DNA from: Daldinia sp. FL1419
Lineage: Eukaryota; Ascomycota; Sordariomycetes; Xylariales; Hypoxylaceae
Length of the DNA stretch: 64,000 nt
Direction: 5' to 3'
NCBI GenBank assembly: GCA_025201765.1
Contig: MU623354.1
Span: 248,001-312,000 of the forward strand
The translations under genes and the position numbers were made by a program. Below, in pieces: positions 11,994 to 24,250 of this stretch. Position 1 is the first letter of the stretch; every line of letters starts with the position of its first letter. A model generated the notes under the pieces. It did not search any database. It was not told the origin of the DNA and saw only the letters and a list, made by a program, of their open reading frames with translations.

Positions 11994-12870
11994 TTCAACT
12001 TTAATTCGATCGGAAGATTTTAGAACTACTACTTTTTTCGATCCTGATATTCTACTCCGCCGTGCCCTCCTTCTTTAATTCATCCCATACAGGAGGTTTC
12101 GTGGCCGGTATTATTCAGGTATCATTTAATCCTTCCTTACGACTACACCGTTGGGAAATTTTTAGAGCGTCCGCAAGACATTGTACACGGCGTTTATTGC
12201 CTTACGTTGGATAGCTCCGGGCCATTGCCTAATGATCGGCGTCCGTTGTGGATATTATGCATACTTCATACTCAGATGATACACTTCGGAAGATGACTGC
12301 GAGGAATGTGCTTCGACTTAGAGATATGAGGAGGATGAGTTAAGAAGTTTTCAGATAAACGACACTCATGATTGTCACGAAGCAACAATTATACACTACA
12401 AAGGAGGACTAGGTTCCTGGTGCTAGTTAAATAAAGAAAACGCCGCTCTGGCTGTGATACCCTTCATTGTGATGAGACTGTTTATTATATTACAATTATT
12501 GTGGACTTTCCTATTTGTTAGAAGTGAAGGTGGTACCCGTTCATCGCCCTCCAGCTACCGAGTATATGAGCTATTAATGTTTAGGTGAGAATATTGTTCC
12601 TTCCATGAATGCCCCTAGATTCTTATGAGGTAGTTACATATATGTAGGTGCCTTGCCTTCCATAAGTGCTAAACTATTTATGCTAGTTGGGTACTTTATA
12701 GAAGATATTTCAACGGAATATCCAAGACAATACTCCTACCAATCTTCATCTTCCTCATACCTAAAAATCCTAACATTACCTATCAAATCCGAACAGAAAT
12801 TTTACGTACTATCTGATTTTGCAGCCCTTGAATATTTTAGCACACAAGCCTATTAGTCCTGCTTGGGCAC
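11994..12870. other. Intergenic between GH72 and Cys-rich genes
   Basis: There is no supported gene. It is AT-rich compared with the GC-rich gene that follows, and it holds the GH72 3' end. Confidence 0.6.
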
Positions 12871-13998
12871 ATGGCAGAGGAAAGCCATTCCCAACCCCAA
12901 CCTCGACCTCAACCACAGCCCCAGCAACCAACATCCTCATCGTCAGCAGAAGCAGAAGCAGCAGCGGCGACCAACCAGCACTGCGACAACCACAGACGCA
13001 GGGCGTGGAGCATCAAGAACCCGAACTGTCTGCGGGCGAAGTTCGACTGGCACCGGTAGTGCCCGTTCCAGAACCGGCCGACGCTGCGATGGATCTTTCT
13101 GATTTCGTTGGTGGTCGTCGTAGTCGGCGTCCTGGTCACCGGCGTCGTTTTCACCGTCTACTACGACGCCATGTACTATTCGAGCGGAGCGTTCCTTCTG
13201 AAAGACAAGACGGGTGCCAAGGAGGGGGTCGGTACGGGCAACGGTTCCCTACCCCGGGGCCCGGAGCGGGAGCGGGAGCGGGGGCAGGGGCAGGGGCAGG
13301 GGCAGGGGCAGGGTGTCGAAGGCCGAGCTGTCCGCCTAGACCCCCTGCTTGTCGCCCCGAGAGGTGCGAGCGTAGACCTCGATGTGTGCGGTGAGAGGAG
13401 GGATAGTTGCCAGGCGTATAACCAGCCTGTGAGTAAATTCCCCTCTTCCCAGCTTTATTCTTGCGTCGCTATTCGTAGAGGGGAGGGAGTATGACAGCGT
13501 GGGCTCGGGCTGATACACACCTATAATACGAAGAACATATGCTGCCCCGTCGGCATGATCTGCTACGCAAGCGAGTTCTCCCCCTCGGGTGTATACTGCT
13601 GCGCAGGCGAGTCGCCGTGTCTAGCGAGCGAGGCGCAGCCGCCGCGGTGCGATGGCCGTATGAGCCCGTGCAACAAGAGCATTGGGGGCGGGTGCTGCGC
13701 ACCGAACACAGAGTGTGCTGCCGCCGGGTGTCTAAAGGTGTATCGTGCAGAGCCTGGGCTGGCGACGAACGTGTTGAGCGGTCCGCCTACGACTATCACG
13801 AGGACTACGACTGTGCTAGGCGTTGGGACGGGGGTCGGTGGCGTTACGGTTACGACGGCGAAGATTGCAGAGACGGGGCAGAGCGATGGGGTGAGGGGGG
13901 TTACGCGTGCTTTCGGCTTCACGGGGTTTCCGTCGTTAGAGGTGTTTGCTTTGGGGTTCGCTGTTGGGTTCTCTTATGTTATGGTTTTAAGGGGCTGA
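12871..13998 (+). CDS. Cysteine-rich membrane/GPI-type surface protein with an in-frame stop (possible pseudogene or allele)
   Basis: In a single frame an ATG at 12871 starts a Pro/Gln/Ser-rich cytosol-like leader that ends at a TAG (13057-13059). Directly beyond it the same frame continues as RPTLRWIFLISLVVVVVGVL, a strong membrane segment or signal anchor. A Gly/Gln hexanucleotide repeat and a Cys-rich domain follow. An intron at 13429-13533 (GTGAGT...AAG) joins SCQAYNQP to NICCPVGMICY in frame, giving 14 cysteines (CC pairs at NICCP, VYCCA, GGCCA). Next come a Thr-rich linker (TTITRTTTV) and a hydrophobic C-terminus of GPI type. The first ATG after the stop is at 13171, beyond the membrane segment. 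So either translation starts late, a splice or base error hides the true start, or the gene is broken. Base composition is distinctly GC-rich. Function unknown; cell-surface or wall location is inferred. Confidence 0.55.
13263..13314 (+). repeat. Hexanucleotide repeat (GGAGCG then GGGGCA units) within coding frame
   Basis: About three GGAGCG-type units run into about five GGGGCA units. In frame they encode an ER-rich then GQ-rich stretch between the membrane segment and the Cys-rich domain. Such a tract is expected to vary in length between strains. Confidence 0.9.
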
Positions 13999-16303
13999 GG
14001 TTGCTCGCTTGAGGATTAGGATCGAGGCTCAGCCGTATGCCGTGGGGGTCACCTCGAAGTAGAAAAGGGGGGATTTGTGCAGTATTCCTTTAGATTGTAT
14101 TGTGTCTGTCCATCGCGTGTCTTCTTCAGAATCTAGTTAAATTGATATATCTAAAGACGTGACTCTTTGGAATGACCCTCGGGATTTATGCTGTTCTTAT
14201 CAATTGATGAGATACCCAACGATATGCATCACTTATACAATCGGACTTTAAGGTGGTGTTAGTTGTAGTAAGTTTGGTTCGTTTCAAAGAGACTTCGAGA
14301 TTGTATATCATAATTACAATCGGGATGTGAAGTCGCTAATTGACGTATAATGCAATTAGGGGCGAGCTCAACTCGAGCCCGTGGTTTGAGGTGGCTGGAA
14401 CGGATCCCCCCTATACATCGTATACTATTGAATATCTTGGGCGTTCGTCTCTTTTACGGTTTTTTTTTATTGCGATAATGGCGTAAAGCGATATCTTATT
14501 GTGTTGATTACGAACTACACTTACGTGGGCGTTAAGCACTGAAAACCGGGATATGAAGATGATATATAGGAAGCTTGCGCGTTTACCATACATCCCAACC
14601 AAGCCGTCCGATTAGGCAGCGTTTGCGGTCGAATTAAGGTTGGCTGCGTCTTGATGTGACAAGACAAGGATGTCGATATCTGAGATATGTATGGATCTTT
14701 GCGTTTCGCTTACAAGATCAAGGGTGGTGGCATTTATTCCATGTACAAAGAGTGGTTCTAGATTGCGAGGGGCAAGGTTCAACCTGCGGATTTGGATCTT
14801 CCCGTGGATTCTTCTCCATAGCAGATGCGCGATGGGACTTGTGGTAAGATCGTAGGGGGGTGTGTATCCAAGTTTCCCCAAGGCAAAAAATTAACACGAT
14901 AGATTGTCTCTGGTATAAGATATGTGAAGTTGTCTCCTTTTCCGCAGGGCTGCGGTGCTACGTACGGTTATCTGCCTGCCTAGCCCTTAGGATGAGAAGA
15001 CCAGTCGTTTAAAATTACACATAACACTATACGGAAAAGAAAATTGAAATAAATGTTAACTACGAGACATCGAGGTTTCGGGTCATGATTTTATATATTA
15101 CAGGACATCGTTATTTGTACTATGCGACCGGCCCTGATGGCTAAATTGAGGACTAGATGGCGAGATCAACTATAATATACGTAGAGAAAAGTGCGGAGAA
15201 CCTTCAAATTCTGCTTTGCTATTGCGATTATGTTGAGAGATGAACTCAATTGCCTAGGTGTGAGGGAGAACGATCTCCGGCACGAAGCATGGAAAAGAGG
15301 ACGTATCTTGAGTCACACTCGCGACCGGCGAGATTGGGAGAGAGGATAGATAATTTGAGTCATAAACTCACGATTCTGGACAGAGACGCACCGACGACAA
15401 CACAAGGAAGTCCTCCGGTCGACAAGCCAGAATATGGGATAAGGGCAGGCATAAATTTCTCAAAGCCGCGAACAGTAGCACTCTCGCCAGTTGTAAAAGA
15501 TATGCAAGACGAGTTGCCCGGTAGTACATATATATCAATAGGAGGGCGTGGAATCAGTATTAGGCCCTGGATGAATCTGAAGAGACAGCTGCACTCACAG
15601 GAACAAGTTGAAAGCCCGGAACTTCGAAGTGTAAATTTGGGGGGAAAGGATGGGGAGATAGAGCTGGGTAATAACAGAACTTCCCCTAGAAGCGAAACGA
15701 AACGCAAGACACAAGGGCGGGAAACCCTCCCCTGGAGAGTAGGCAAACCACCAGCTCGGCTGATGATTTATCGAGAAAACCACTAGTCCGACTATATCAA
15801 GAGGAATCAACCTGACAGAAGATTTTCGACGTTTCTGTTGTAAACCGTAATAAGCACATAGGAGCTCTGCAAGACAGAGTCGTTTTTACTTCCTTGTTTT
15901 GGGCAAGCTTCTTAGCATTGACACCTTCCGCAAATACGTCTTGACTATAATTTAAAATTAAATGTCATATAACTTATATTAAATTATTTATTAATATAAA
16001 GTGTGAGGTCATTTATAAAGTTTAGTCTCGAGTATTCGTGGTAGTTTCCCCCTATCCTCAAAGGTAAGCACGGTCTGTGAACCTTGGACCCCGACAATTA
16101 ACCGAGCCGCTGACGTCGCGCGCGCGTTGCTCAACTGCGAACTATGCCACTCCATCCTTTATTAGTGTAACACCAAAGACCCGGCGACAAACTAAGAACG
16201 ATTCTCGTGTCCCCGAAACGACGGCAATTCTCATACGGCAACCCGCTAGGTTAGTACGAATATAAATCGATGTGTTCACGACTAGCACCAGCGGTATCTT
16301 AAT
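13999..16303. other. Intergenic, 2.3 kb, with an AT-rich patch
   Basis: Apart from the weak frame at 15289-15786 nothing codes convincingly. A perfect 7-bp inverted repeat (GATTGTA...TACAATC) lies near 14302-14325. A strongly AT-rich patch spans about 15945-16020; I looked for terminal inverted repeats around it and found none. Confidence 0.55.
15289..15786 (+). CDS. Uncertain hypothetical ORF, 165 codons
   Basis: The frame starts at ATG 15289 (an in-frame TTG lies 13 codons earlier) and ends at 15786. The product is hydrophilic, basic and without recognisable domain, signal peptide or membrane segment. The opposite strand is also open for 128 codons over the same stretch, so this may simply be a stop-poor region. 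No splice sites connect it to anything. I do not recognise it and would not annotate it as real without expression evidence. Confidence 0.2.
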   Translation: MEKRTYLESHSRPARLGERIDNLSHKLTILDRDAPTTTQGSPPVDKPEYGIRAGINFSKPRTVALSPVVKDMQDELPGSTYISIGGRGISIRPWMNLKRQLHSQEQVESPELRSVNLGGKDGEIELGNNRTSPRSETKRKTQGRETLPWRVGKPPARLMIYRENH

Positions 16304-18161
16304 ATGGCGAGTCCCGCGGAGGCCCCTTTATTATCTCGGCGAGAGGATGAGCTAGAAGAGGAAGTGCGTTCAGATGACGAGGGTTCGGATGACGAGGATG
16401 CAATCACCGAATGGCCCGCTGGTCGGCCCGGAATTTTTATCTGGTTATTAACTCTATCCGCTTGTATCAGCGGACTCTTGTTCGGATGTGAGCACCTATG
16501 CCACTCTTCGACGTTCCGCGCAACTGCTTACACCTTCCAGATGACACGGGAGTAATATCAGCTACGCTAGTTTCAATCGGCACTTCACTTTCTGGGAGAG
16601 TATTGACCTCCCTTGATAAATCTCTCATAACGTCATGCACAGCGTTATTCGCTCTCTTTCTATCTCCAATTTCGTCTATTTTGGCTGATCGGGTTGGCCG
16701 AAAACCCGTCATATTGTTATCGGATACGCTGTTTGTAATTGGGGCCGTGGTACAAGCTATGAGTCCCACCGTGTCGGGTATGGTTCTCGGCCGATCGATA
16801 GTCGGGGCTGCCGTGGGCGCTGCGAGCTTCGTAACACCACTGTATATTGCTGAGCTAGCCCCGCCGGCTTACCGTGGCATGCTCGTAACGATGAACGTGC
16901 TATCGATTACTGCTGGGCAGGTTGTGGCTTATATCATTGGATGGATTTTTGCTGAACATGGCGACCCTACGACCGGATGGAGATGGATGGTGGGTTTGGG
17001 GGCCCTGCCAGCTGCATTGCAATGCTTCCTTCTATTGCTCATGCCCGATACTCCCCGCTGGCTAGTGAAAGCGGGGAGATCTACTGACGCTCGGCACGTC
17101 ATCGAAAAGACGCTGGGATATGATCCAGCTTCTCGCCGATTAATCGATAGCGTCGTTAAGGACATCGAGATGGAGCTTAGAGAAGAAGAAGGCAACACAG
17201 CACTTACTAGCACCGGAGGGCAGAACGGTAATACATGGCTCAAAGGGTGGAATGAGCTTAAAGTACCCAAGAATCGGCGGGCGCTGGTTATCGCGTGCTT
17301 GCTTCAAGGATTGCAACAGCTTTGCGGTTTTGTAAGTCGCCATATTCCCCTTATATTATCTACTCTAGCTAACGGCAAAGAATTCGTTGATGTATTTTTC
17401 CGCCACGATTTTTACTATGCTCGGATTCTCCGTCCCAACGCTCACGTCGTTGACGGTGGCCGCCACGAATTTTGTTTTTACCGTATTCGCATTGCTCCTT
17501 ATCGACCGCATTGGCCGCAGACGTATCTTGCTATACTCGTTACCCTTTATGGTAATCGGCCTTTTCTTGTCAGCATTTGGTTTCAGCTTGATCAAGCTAC
17601 CGTCAGGCGGTGCACCTGTTGTTACCGATACCAGCTCGATATCCTCGCGGGGTGCTGCCATTATCATTTTGGTAAGTATTATGACGTATGTTGCGGCTTA
17701 TGCACTCGGACTCGGCAACGTGCCGTGGATGCAAAGCGAGCTCTTCCCGCTCAACATACGCTCACTTGGCAGTGGACTAGCGACGGCTACTAACTGGCTG
17801 GCCAATTTTATTATTGGACTAACATTCTTACCATTGGTACGTACTGGATGAATATCCAGTAAGCTATTATACTATCTCTTGAAGTCTAACCTACTAACAA
17901 GTCTTATAGTAAGTAATTAATAATTTTGCGAATACTCATCTATATACCACCAAATATAGCACAATCTACTCTCCAGCTCTTGTTTTATAGAAGCTAATTT
18001 ATGATAGGATGGATCTGTTGACACCTTCGGTAACGTTTGGTTTGTACGGTGTCATCTGCGCCGTTGGCTGGTATGCGATCTGGAGGATATATCCAGAGAC
18101 GGCGGGATTGACACTCGAAGAAGCCACTTGTCTGATGGAAAACGGATGGGGCGTAAAATAA
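16304..18161 (+). CDS. MFS sugar transporter, myo-inositol (ITR) type
   Basis: Four exons (16304-16487, 16541-17331, 17381-17836, 17991-18161) encode about 533 aa. Intron 1 joins LLFG and Y to give GYDTGVIS, the hallmark of the first helix. Intron 2 joins QLCGF to NSLMYFSA. The last acceptor is the least certain: using the AG at 17989-17990 inserts KLIYDR before MDLLTPSVTFG. Acidic residues fill the N-terminal cytosolic tail. The sugar-porter motifs DRVGRKP and DRIGRRR, the segment GAASFVTPLYIAELAP, PDTPRWLV and a C-terminal PETAG (usually PETKG) are present, with about 12 membrane helices. Closest in look to fungal myo-inositol/H+ symporters of the plasma membrane, but other polyols or hexoses are possible. 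Confidence 0.9.
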
Positions 18162-19336
18162 TTACGGTTCGTAGCTTCTTTTCTATTGGAAGGATGTAGA
18201 AATTTCTTTACAGATGACGCACCGGAATAGCGATTTCAGTGTAACGCGGGTACGTAAAAGGGCGAAACCCATGCACAAAATAGGATAACGCAAGCCCGCG
18301 CCGTACAACCCGTCCTCGTGGTAAAGATTTAAAGTTGCAGGTGCCAGTATCTATTAATGCATAGCCGCAGTCAGATTTTAAGCTTACATGCACGCTCCAC
18401 CTGACGTTAAGAATTATTTACGCCGTAGGGTGGCTTATCACCGCTAACACCGTCTCCGAGTGACCGTCCGAATCGGCACGGCCGTGGAGCAAAGGATGTA
18501 GTTAGAATCGGGTTCATAAGCAGACCGATCCACCGCATAAACCGATCATATATGGTAACTGATCTGACAAAACGCCCCATGGATTTGTTTCAAAGGAACC
18601 TCCCATAAAATTTTACGTATTTATGTATCTAAGTAACTAACTAATTATCAACCCGGTTGAGAGTTATGCACGAGTAAGCACCTGGCACTTTGGTGCATTA
18701 TGTGTTTTTCGGAATTTATACTAACCGCCATGGTGGTGTGGTGTGATGGGCTTTGGAGCTATTACTTGCCTACGTTTAGCGCATTTATCCACCCGGATAG
18801 GAAGCCGCAGCGTTGACCGTACAATACAATACACAAGCTGCAGCGCACAACCCATACCGACGCTGGGGGTGCTTACCACTATCGCATATTTTACGTCTCA
18901 TTGACGTATAACTTGAGAAATGATCTACAAAGACTAGATATCATACAAATTACTTTTTTGGATCATACATCGCATACCGACTATGATAGATCGTAACCGG
19001 TACGGCCGTGTTTGCTTTGATATTTTCTACATTAGTTTCTTGGTAACACATTACTCGCATTTTTCATGATTTATTACTTGCGTTTTTATGTGTACGTAAA
19101 TTTATTTAGTTTCGGGAGAGACAAGCCGAGGCTGACCTTTTTTTTCTGTGATTATGGAAGATCAGATTACAAAGACCTTTTTTTTTTTTCTTTATTGTTT
19201 TAATTGTTGTTAGCTCACCGCTGTGAAGCGCTTCAAACCGAGCCGGGTATTCTAGCCGAGCAGGGATCCATGCCTGATAAACCAATCTTTGAAGCCCGAT
19301 CTTGAATCTCGACTTCTTTCTTTGAGAGCTTTGGGT

Positions 19337-19363
19337 CTCGACACTCTCGACACCCTCGACACC
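19337..19363. repeat. 9-bp tandem repeat (CTCGACACY)
   Basis: Three adjacent near-identical units are read directly from the sequence. Confidence 0.85.
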
Positions 19364-19395
19364 GCACGTTCAACGGGGGTTTTTAATGGGGTTCG

Positions 19396-19422
19396 ATGGA
19401 TACAATGGATACAATGGATACG
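19396..19422. repeat. 9-bp tandem repeat (ATGGATACA)
   Basis: Two perfect units and one diverged unit, 33 bp after the previous 9-bp array and of the same period. Confidence 0.85.
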
Positions 19423-20846
19423 GTGGACCCGATACTTTGTATACAAATCAAAAGATCTTAGATACGAAGACCACGAAAGGCCCCGCCATCGTAGCACTTT
19501 TTCCCCTTCTCTAATTTGCACCTCGGCCCATTCTACTCTTTTCAGTCGCCCCCCCTACAAGAAATTTTTCATGCTATTTTCTAATATACCGTCCACCATG
19601 TCCAGATCAGTCGAACTGGACGCGGCTGTTTTGACAAGGGTCCTGTCCTTGTTGTGATTGATTATCAAGGGGATCTGACTTGGATTATATCGAACCAACA
19701 AAATTTTTGAATAGATCTATTTAGAGAAACCTTTTTTTGTTCTTTTTTTCCCCTCCAAACCTGGGCACGAGAAACTTGCCTAGGCAAGACTAAATCTGCA
19801 CCGCGGCATGGCACGACCGAGTCATTCGGAGTTTGCTTAATAAATCAGCCTTACTAGTCTCAGATGTTATTAATTATCATGCTGTCATAAAGCCGACGGG
19901 ATGAGGGCATGCATCGGGACATGGATGCGGCCGTAGTGCTGGGTCCATTCGCGTACTTTCTAGAAATGCGGAATAGTTCAAGCTTTTCTACTATGATAGT
20001 GCGTGCATATAGTACCTACTGCTAAGATACATGCTAGTACCTAAGTAATATGTACTACTACGGATCCGTACTTTAGCGTAAACCGTCTGGGCATACCTGC
20101 AATATTGTCGGTTTCATGTACCATTCCGAAGGTAGGTACTACCAAAGAAAACCGAGAGGATACTATTTTACTGGACTTTTTTTTTTTTTTTTTCTCCTTA
20201 CGGCCCAACGAAGTAACCACGAGTAACCACACCCCGGCGAATTTTTAGGCTGCTTAGTAGTAAAAGAAGGCCCTGTGGAAATCTTAGCGAATCCCTGGTT
20301 CCCATCCTTCGTCATTGAAGACCCAGAGCTTTCCGTCTAGATCCATAATTTCTTCAAGCTACCACGGCAAAAAGCGAATGCCGAACCCCTTCGCTTTATC
20401 GCCTCTAGATATTAGAGCTTTTTCTTAATCCCGATCTACTAGAGGGTGTCCATTTCGAAAATGGGATTTTTTTTTTTCGTTTCCTTTATTATCAGGGTGT
20501 CCCCAGGGTCTAATTGAAGAATTCTTTTACTTTTTTTTTTCATCTTCAATTCCTGTTGAAAGCCCCTCTTCGCGGTGCAAGTGCGCTTAAGTTAGTTTTG
20601 TATTACTACTAACTACCTAATACTATATACACTCCTATACTCGTCTGCCCCCTTTGTTCTCCCGAGTATAAGTCAAGTATATCTTTGTTGATAATTTATA
20701 AGCGAAATTTCTACTTGCCACCCTGACCGCCCATCACAACAAAGCTTTAACCACCAAGCAATTATTATCCCATATACCAATTGGTGACAAGCATATTATT
20801 TTAAAATAATTGTTGTGGTTATATATATCCCATTATTGTTTGAATA

Positions 20847-22810
20847 ATGGACGAGGTCGATCGCGAGCTCATCCGAGCTGAAGAGGATGCCTTACGGCAT
20901 GTCTCCCCAACGGCATCCAGGGCCAACGAGCACCCTTACCGCCGTGCTAGTAATGAGGTCGAACGAGTGGCTTCGGCGTCGTCCGTATCGACGTCTTCCA
21001 GTGACGGTGGTATGGCGCATAGGAACACGGGCGGTATGAGCCGAATTCCCACACAACGAGACCTCGAACGACATCCTACCGAGCTTAGCCGTATTAACAC
21101 CGCCCGAAGCCAACACAGCGCCACTGTTGGACGAAGCCTTCGGAGTCGTGAGTCGAGGAAACCGTTACCTGCCTTCGGAGCTGGGAAGCCTTTCCCACCC
21201 CCTTTACCAAACCAGGAGGATTATGTCGTAGAGTTCGACGGTCCTAACGATCCTTACCACGCCCAGAACTGGTCGCTCAAAAAGAAGTAAGTTGCAGATA
21301 AACCCGCCAATTCATAGTTGAATAATCGACTAACCCGATTTCCTATAGGCTACTTACAGCCGCTATGCTCGGTTATACTACAATGACTTCCGCTTTCGCC
21401 TCCAGTATCTTCTCAGCTGCTACACCGTACATCGCCAAGGAATTCAATGTCAGTTCCGAAGTAGGCATCTTGGGTGTTTCTTTGTTCGTCGTTGGTTTCG
21501 CAACCGGCCCTACCTTCTGGGCGCCCCTATCCGAATTAAAGGGGCGAAGATTACCAATCGTCATCGCCATGTTCGGATTTTCGGTTTTCTCTATCGCTTG
21601 CGCGACGGCCAAGGATTTACAGACACTTCTCATTTGCCGATTCTTCGCTGGTTTCTTCGGCGCTTGCCCGCTGGCTGTCGTTGCTGCCGTATTCTCGGAT
21701 ATGTTTAACAATGCCACGCGAGGTATCGCCATCACCCTTTTCTCCATGGCTGTCTTTACTGGCCCCTTGCTAGCTCCTTTTGTAGGAGGTTTCATCGTGT
21801 CATCCCACCTCGGATGGCGCTGGACCATGTACATCGCCAGCATCATGGGTTGGTTGGCGTTCGGTCTCGACCTGCTCTTCCTTCGCGAAACCTACCCTCC
21901 CGTGATCTTGATCGAGAAGGCGTCCGAGTTACGTCGCCGCACCAGGAACTGGGGTATTCACGCTAAGCAGGAAGAGATTGAAGTCGATTTCGGAGAGTTG
22001 ATCCAGAAGAACTTTACCCGTCCCATGCGACTCCTGTTCGGCGAGCCCATTGTCACACTGCTTTCGATCTACATGGCTTTCATCTACGGATTACTATATC
22101 TCTTCCTGACTGCCTACCCTTTTGTTTTCCAGGGGGTCCACCACTTCAACGCTGGCCAATCTGGTCTGGCTTTCTTCGGTATGATCATCGGCCAGCTCTT
22201 GGCAGGAATAGTAGTCCTGCTAGACCAGCCTTCATACCAACGTAAGTTGGCCGCTAACAATGGTGTACCTATCCCCGAATGGCGTCTTCCCATCGTTATC
22301 GCCGGTGGCGTCTCGTTCACTGGTGGTATCTTCTGGTTTGGATGGTCGGGTTACCGTGCGGATATCCACTGGATCGTTCCTGCCGCTTCCGGTATCTTGA
22401 CCGGTTTCGGTCTCATGGGTATTTTCCTCCAGGCTCTCAACTACCTTGTCGATGCTTATCTCATGTTTGCTGCGTCGGCCATCGCCGGTAACACATTCCT
22501 TCGATCTCTGTGCGGCGCCGGGTTCCCCTTGTTTGCCACATACATGTTTAACGGGCTTGGAATTCAATGGGCTGCTACGCTACTAGGTTGTGTGGCTGCG
22601 CTACTTGTGCCCATTCCGGTCATTTTCTACCTATACGGACACAAGATTCGTGCCAAGAGCAAGTTCGCCCCTTCGCTCCCCGGAAACACACCGGGCGTTG
22701 CTTCCAACTCTAACTCTAGCAACGACACGGCGGTCGACGGCGACGGACCGGCGGATCACGCTGCCGCGTCCAACGCCCCGAAGACTAACGTGGAGAGCGA
22801 GAAGGCTTAA
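20847..22810 (+). CDS. MFS transporter, DHA1 family (drug/polyamine:H+ antiporter type)
   Basis: Two exons (20847-21286, 21349-22810) encode 633 aa. The 62-bp intron (GTAAGT...CTATAG) joins WSLKK and K to LLTAAMLGYTT at the start of helix 1. The first 130 residues are a Ser/Arg-rich cytosolic tail ending in DPYHAQNWS, the typical DHA1 preamble (DP.NP.NWS). Motif A appears as LSELKGRRLPI and motif C as FSMAVFTGPLLAPFVGGF, followed by LGWRWTMYI. About 12 helices follow, with a long central loop, and the C-terminal tail is Asn/Ser/Ala-rich. The family exports drugs, polyamines or related amphiphiles at the plasma membrane; the substrate is not determinable. No biosynthetic cluster accompanies it. 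Confidence 0.93.
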
Positions 22811-24250
22811 TTGCGCGATTTTATTAATTAGATACCCGGGATTCATTATGGGATTTAAAAAAAGGAAATGCCGGGTGGATTACACGGCTGGGTTTAGATT
22901 TATAGATGTTATGGATTGATGCGTTGTTTACGAAACGACGCAACTTAACTATACCAATACCGTTAGATGACGGATAACTTGTAAATAAGTATTCAGTAGT
23001 ATATAGCTGCTACTGATACCACTACGACTATAGCTCGATAAGAGTAATAATATCATGAAATATTAATGCCTTTAATTACTATTGTCTTTATCGTCACTTG
23101 CGATTTAAGGTGGTTGGTCATTTATATAACTAAGTTGACTTATAGAAGTATATAGATACATACATAGGTAGGTAGGTAGTATAGCGCTTGATTAGTTATA
23201 CGGGACTTTCACATAACCTTATAAATTACCTACTGGCAACTCCCGTTACACAAAGTTCACTATAAAATCCCGCCAATGGGGTTGAGAACTAATTTCCTAA
23301 TCCGTCGAAAGGGCGTGCCCTGTTTGCTCATGGGTTTACAGGGAATCCAACATGGATAGGTACCTAGGTAGGTAGGTAGCTTAGTAGGACCGGGTTCTCC
23401 GACCTATCGATCGGGATAGATAGGCAGGCACCGTTAGGTTACGCGCGAGACGCGATTATTATTACGTAGGTACATAACCGGCGGACTACCTTGGGTAAGG
23501 TAGGTAGTTATTCGATATTCGCATCGAAGGATTTGGGGCGCATGGTTAGGATCCCTGTTGGGTGTAAAAGAAAAAAAGGATTTTAAAATAAAAAGGATTT
23601 TGAAATAGAAAAAGGGCGTGTGTTGGAACGTCAATGTCTAACCTTAGGTTAGAAACTCCCCCGCAATGCCCCGCGCCCTGTGCTGGACAGCGGGATGCAG
23701 GTTGCTGCATTGAATATACCTACCTTAGGTACTTAGACAGGTATCTTGCATGTAATCGAACCGTGAGAAGCAATCGTTAGGGCGCGAGCAGAGAAGCATA
23801 GGTAGGCAGTGCATGCGTCTAAAATCCTAACTACCTAGGTGAGATAATTACGAGAGGGTTTCCGCGATCCTTTCCCGCGCGGATGTCCGATTCCGTTCCA
23901 GCCTCTGGGTAAGAGGTTGGTAATATGCTTAGGCCGGTTAGTAATAGGTAACGCAGACGTGGGAAAAGGATGCAAGATTTATAAGTCGGTTACACGACTC
24001 AGTTCCGAGGATTGGACTTGGCCTTTTTTTTTTCTTTTTTCTTTTTCTTTTTCTCCTTTCTTTGGAATTGGTATATATATTCTTCATTTAGCTACTTTAT
24101 TAATTCGATAAAATACTATAGCTATTCGTCTACTCTACTTACATGCGTGATTAAGCGCTCGATTATTTCGCGTGTACGTCGTTGATCGAGATATATAAGA
24201 TATAAGAAAAAAAGAGAGAGAAAAAAAAGGGGGGGAGGAAAAACGCAATC
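22811..24250. other. Intergenic, 1.4 kb, dense in TAGGTA-type words
   Basis: No coding signal is seen. The palindrome-related words TAGGTA and TACCTA recur many times, with runs at 23165-23180 and 23357-23379. A long pyrimidine tract (24024-24060) and an A/G tract (24206-24243) lie just before the next gene. Confidence 0.65.
23357..23379. repeat. TAGGTACCTAGGTAGGTAGG-type repeat
   Basis: This is a dense example of the palindromic motif found throughout the window. Other dense copies lie at 23165-23180, 51751-51773 and 62934-62951, with single copies in most intergenic spaces. Confidence 0.85.

Larger units (their letters stand above)
18162..20846. other. Intergenic, 2.7 kb, between two MFS genes
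   Basis: No gene is supported. It holds several long T tracts (19139-19146, 19179-19190, 20177-20193, 20468-20478) and two small tandem arrays: CTCGACACT-type at 19337-19363 and TGGATACAA-type at 19396-19422. The last 250 bp is AT-rich leader and promoter for the following gene. Confidence 0.6.

Noticed and set aside
12819..13394. 191-codon plus-strand frame overlapping the Cys-rich gene
   Set aside because: The later part is an Arg-rich shadow of a GC-rich sequence; the frame carrying the membrane segment and the Cys-rich exon is a different one. Its middle part is noted as a possible frameshift partner only.
15360..15746. 128-codon minus-strand frame opposite the weak ORF at 15289
   Set aside because: No motif or splice support; dual-strand openness suggests a stop-poor stretch.
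15945..16020. AT-rich patch suspected to be a second MITE
   Set aside because: Comparison of its two flanks shows no terminal inverted repeats or target duplication.
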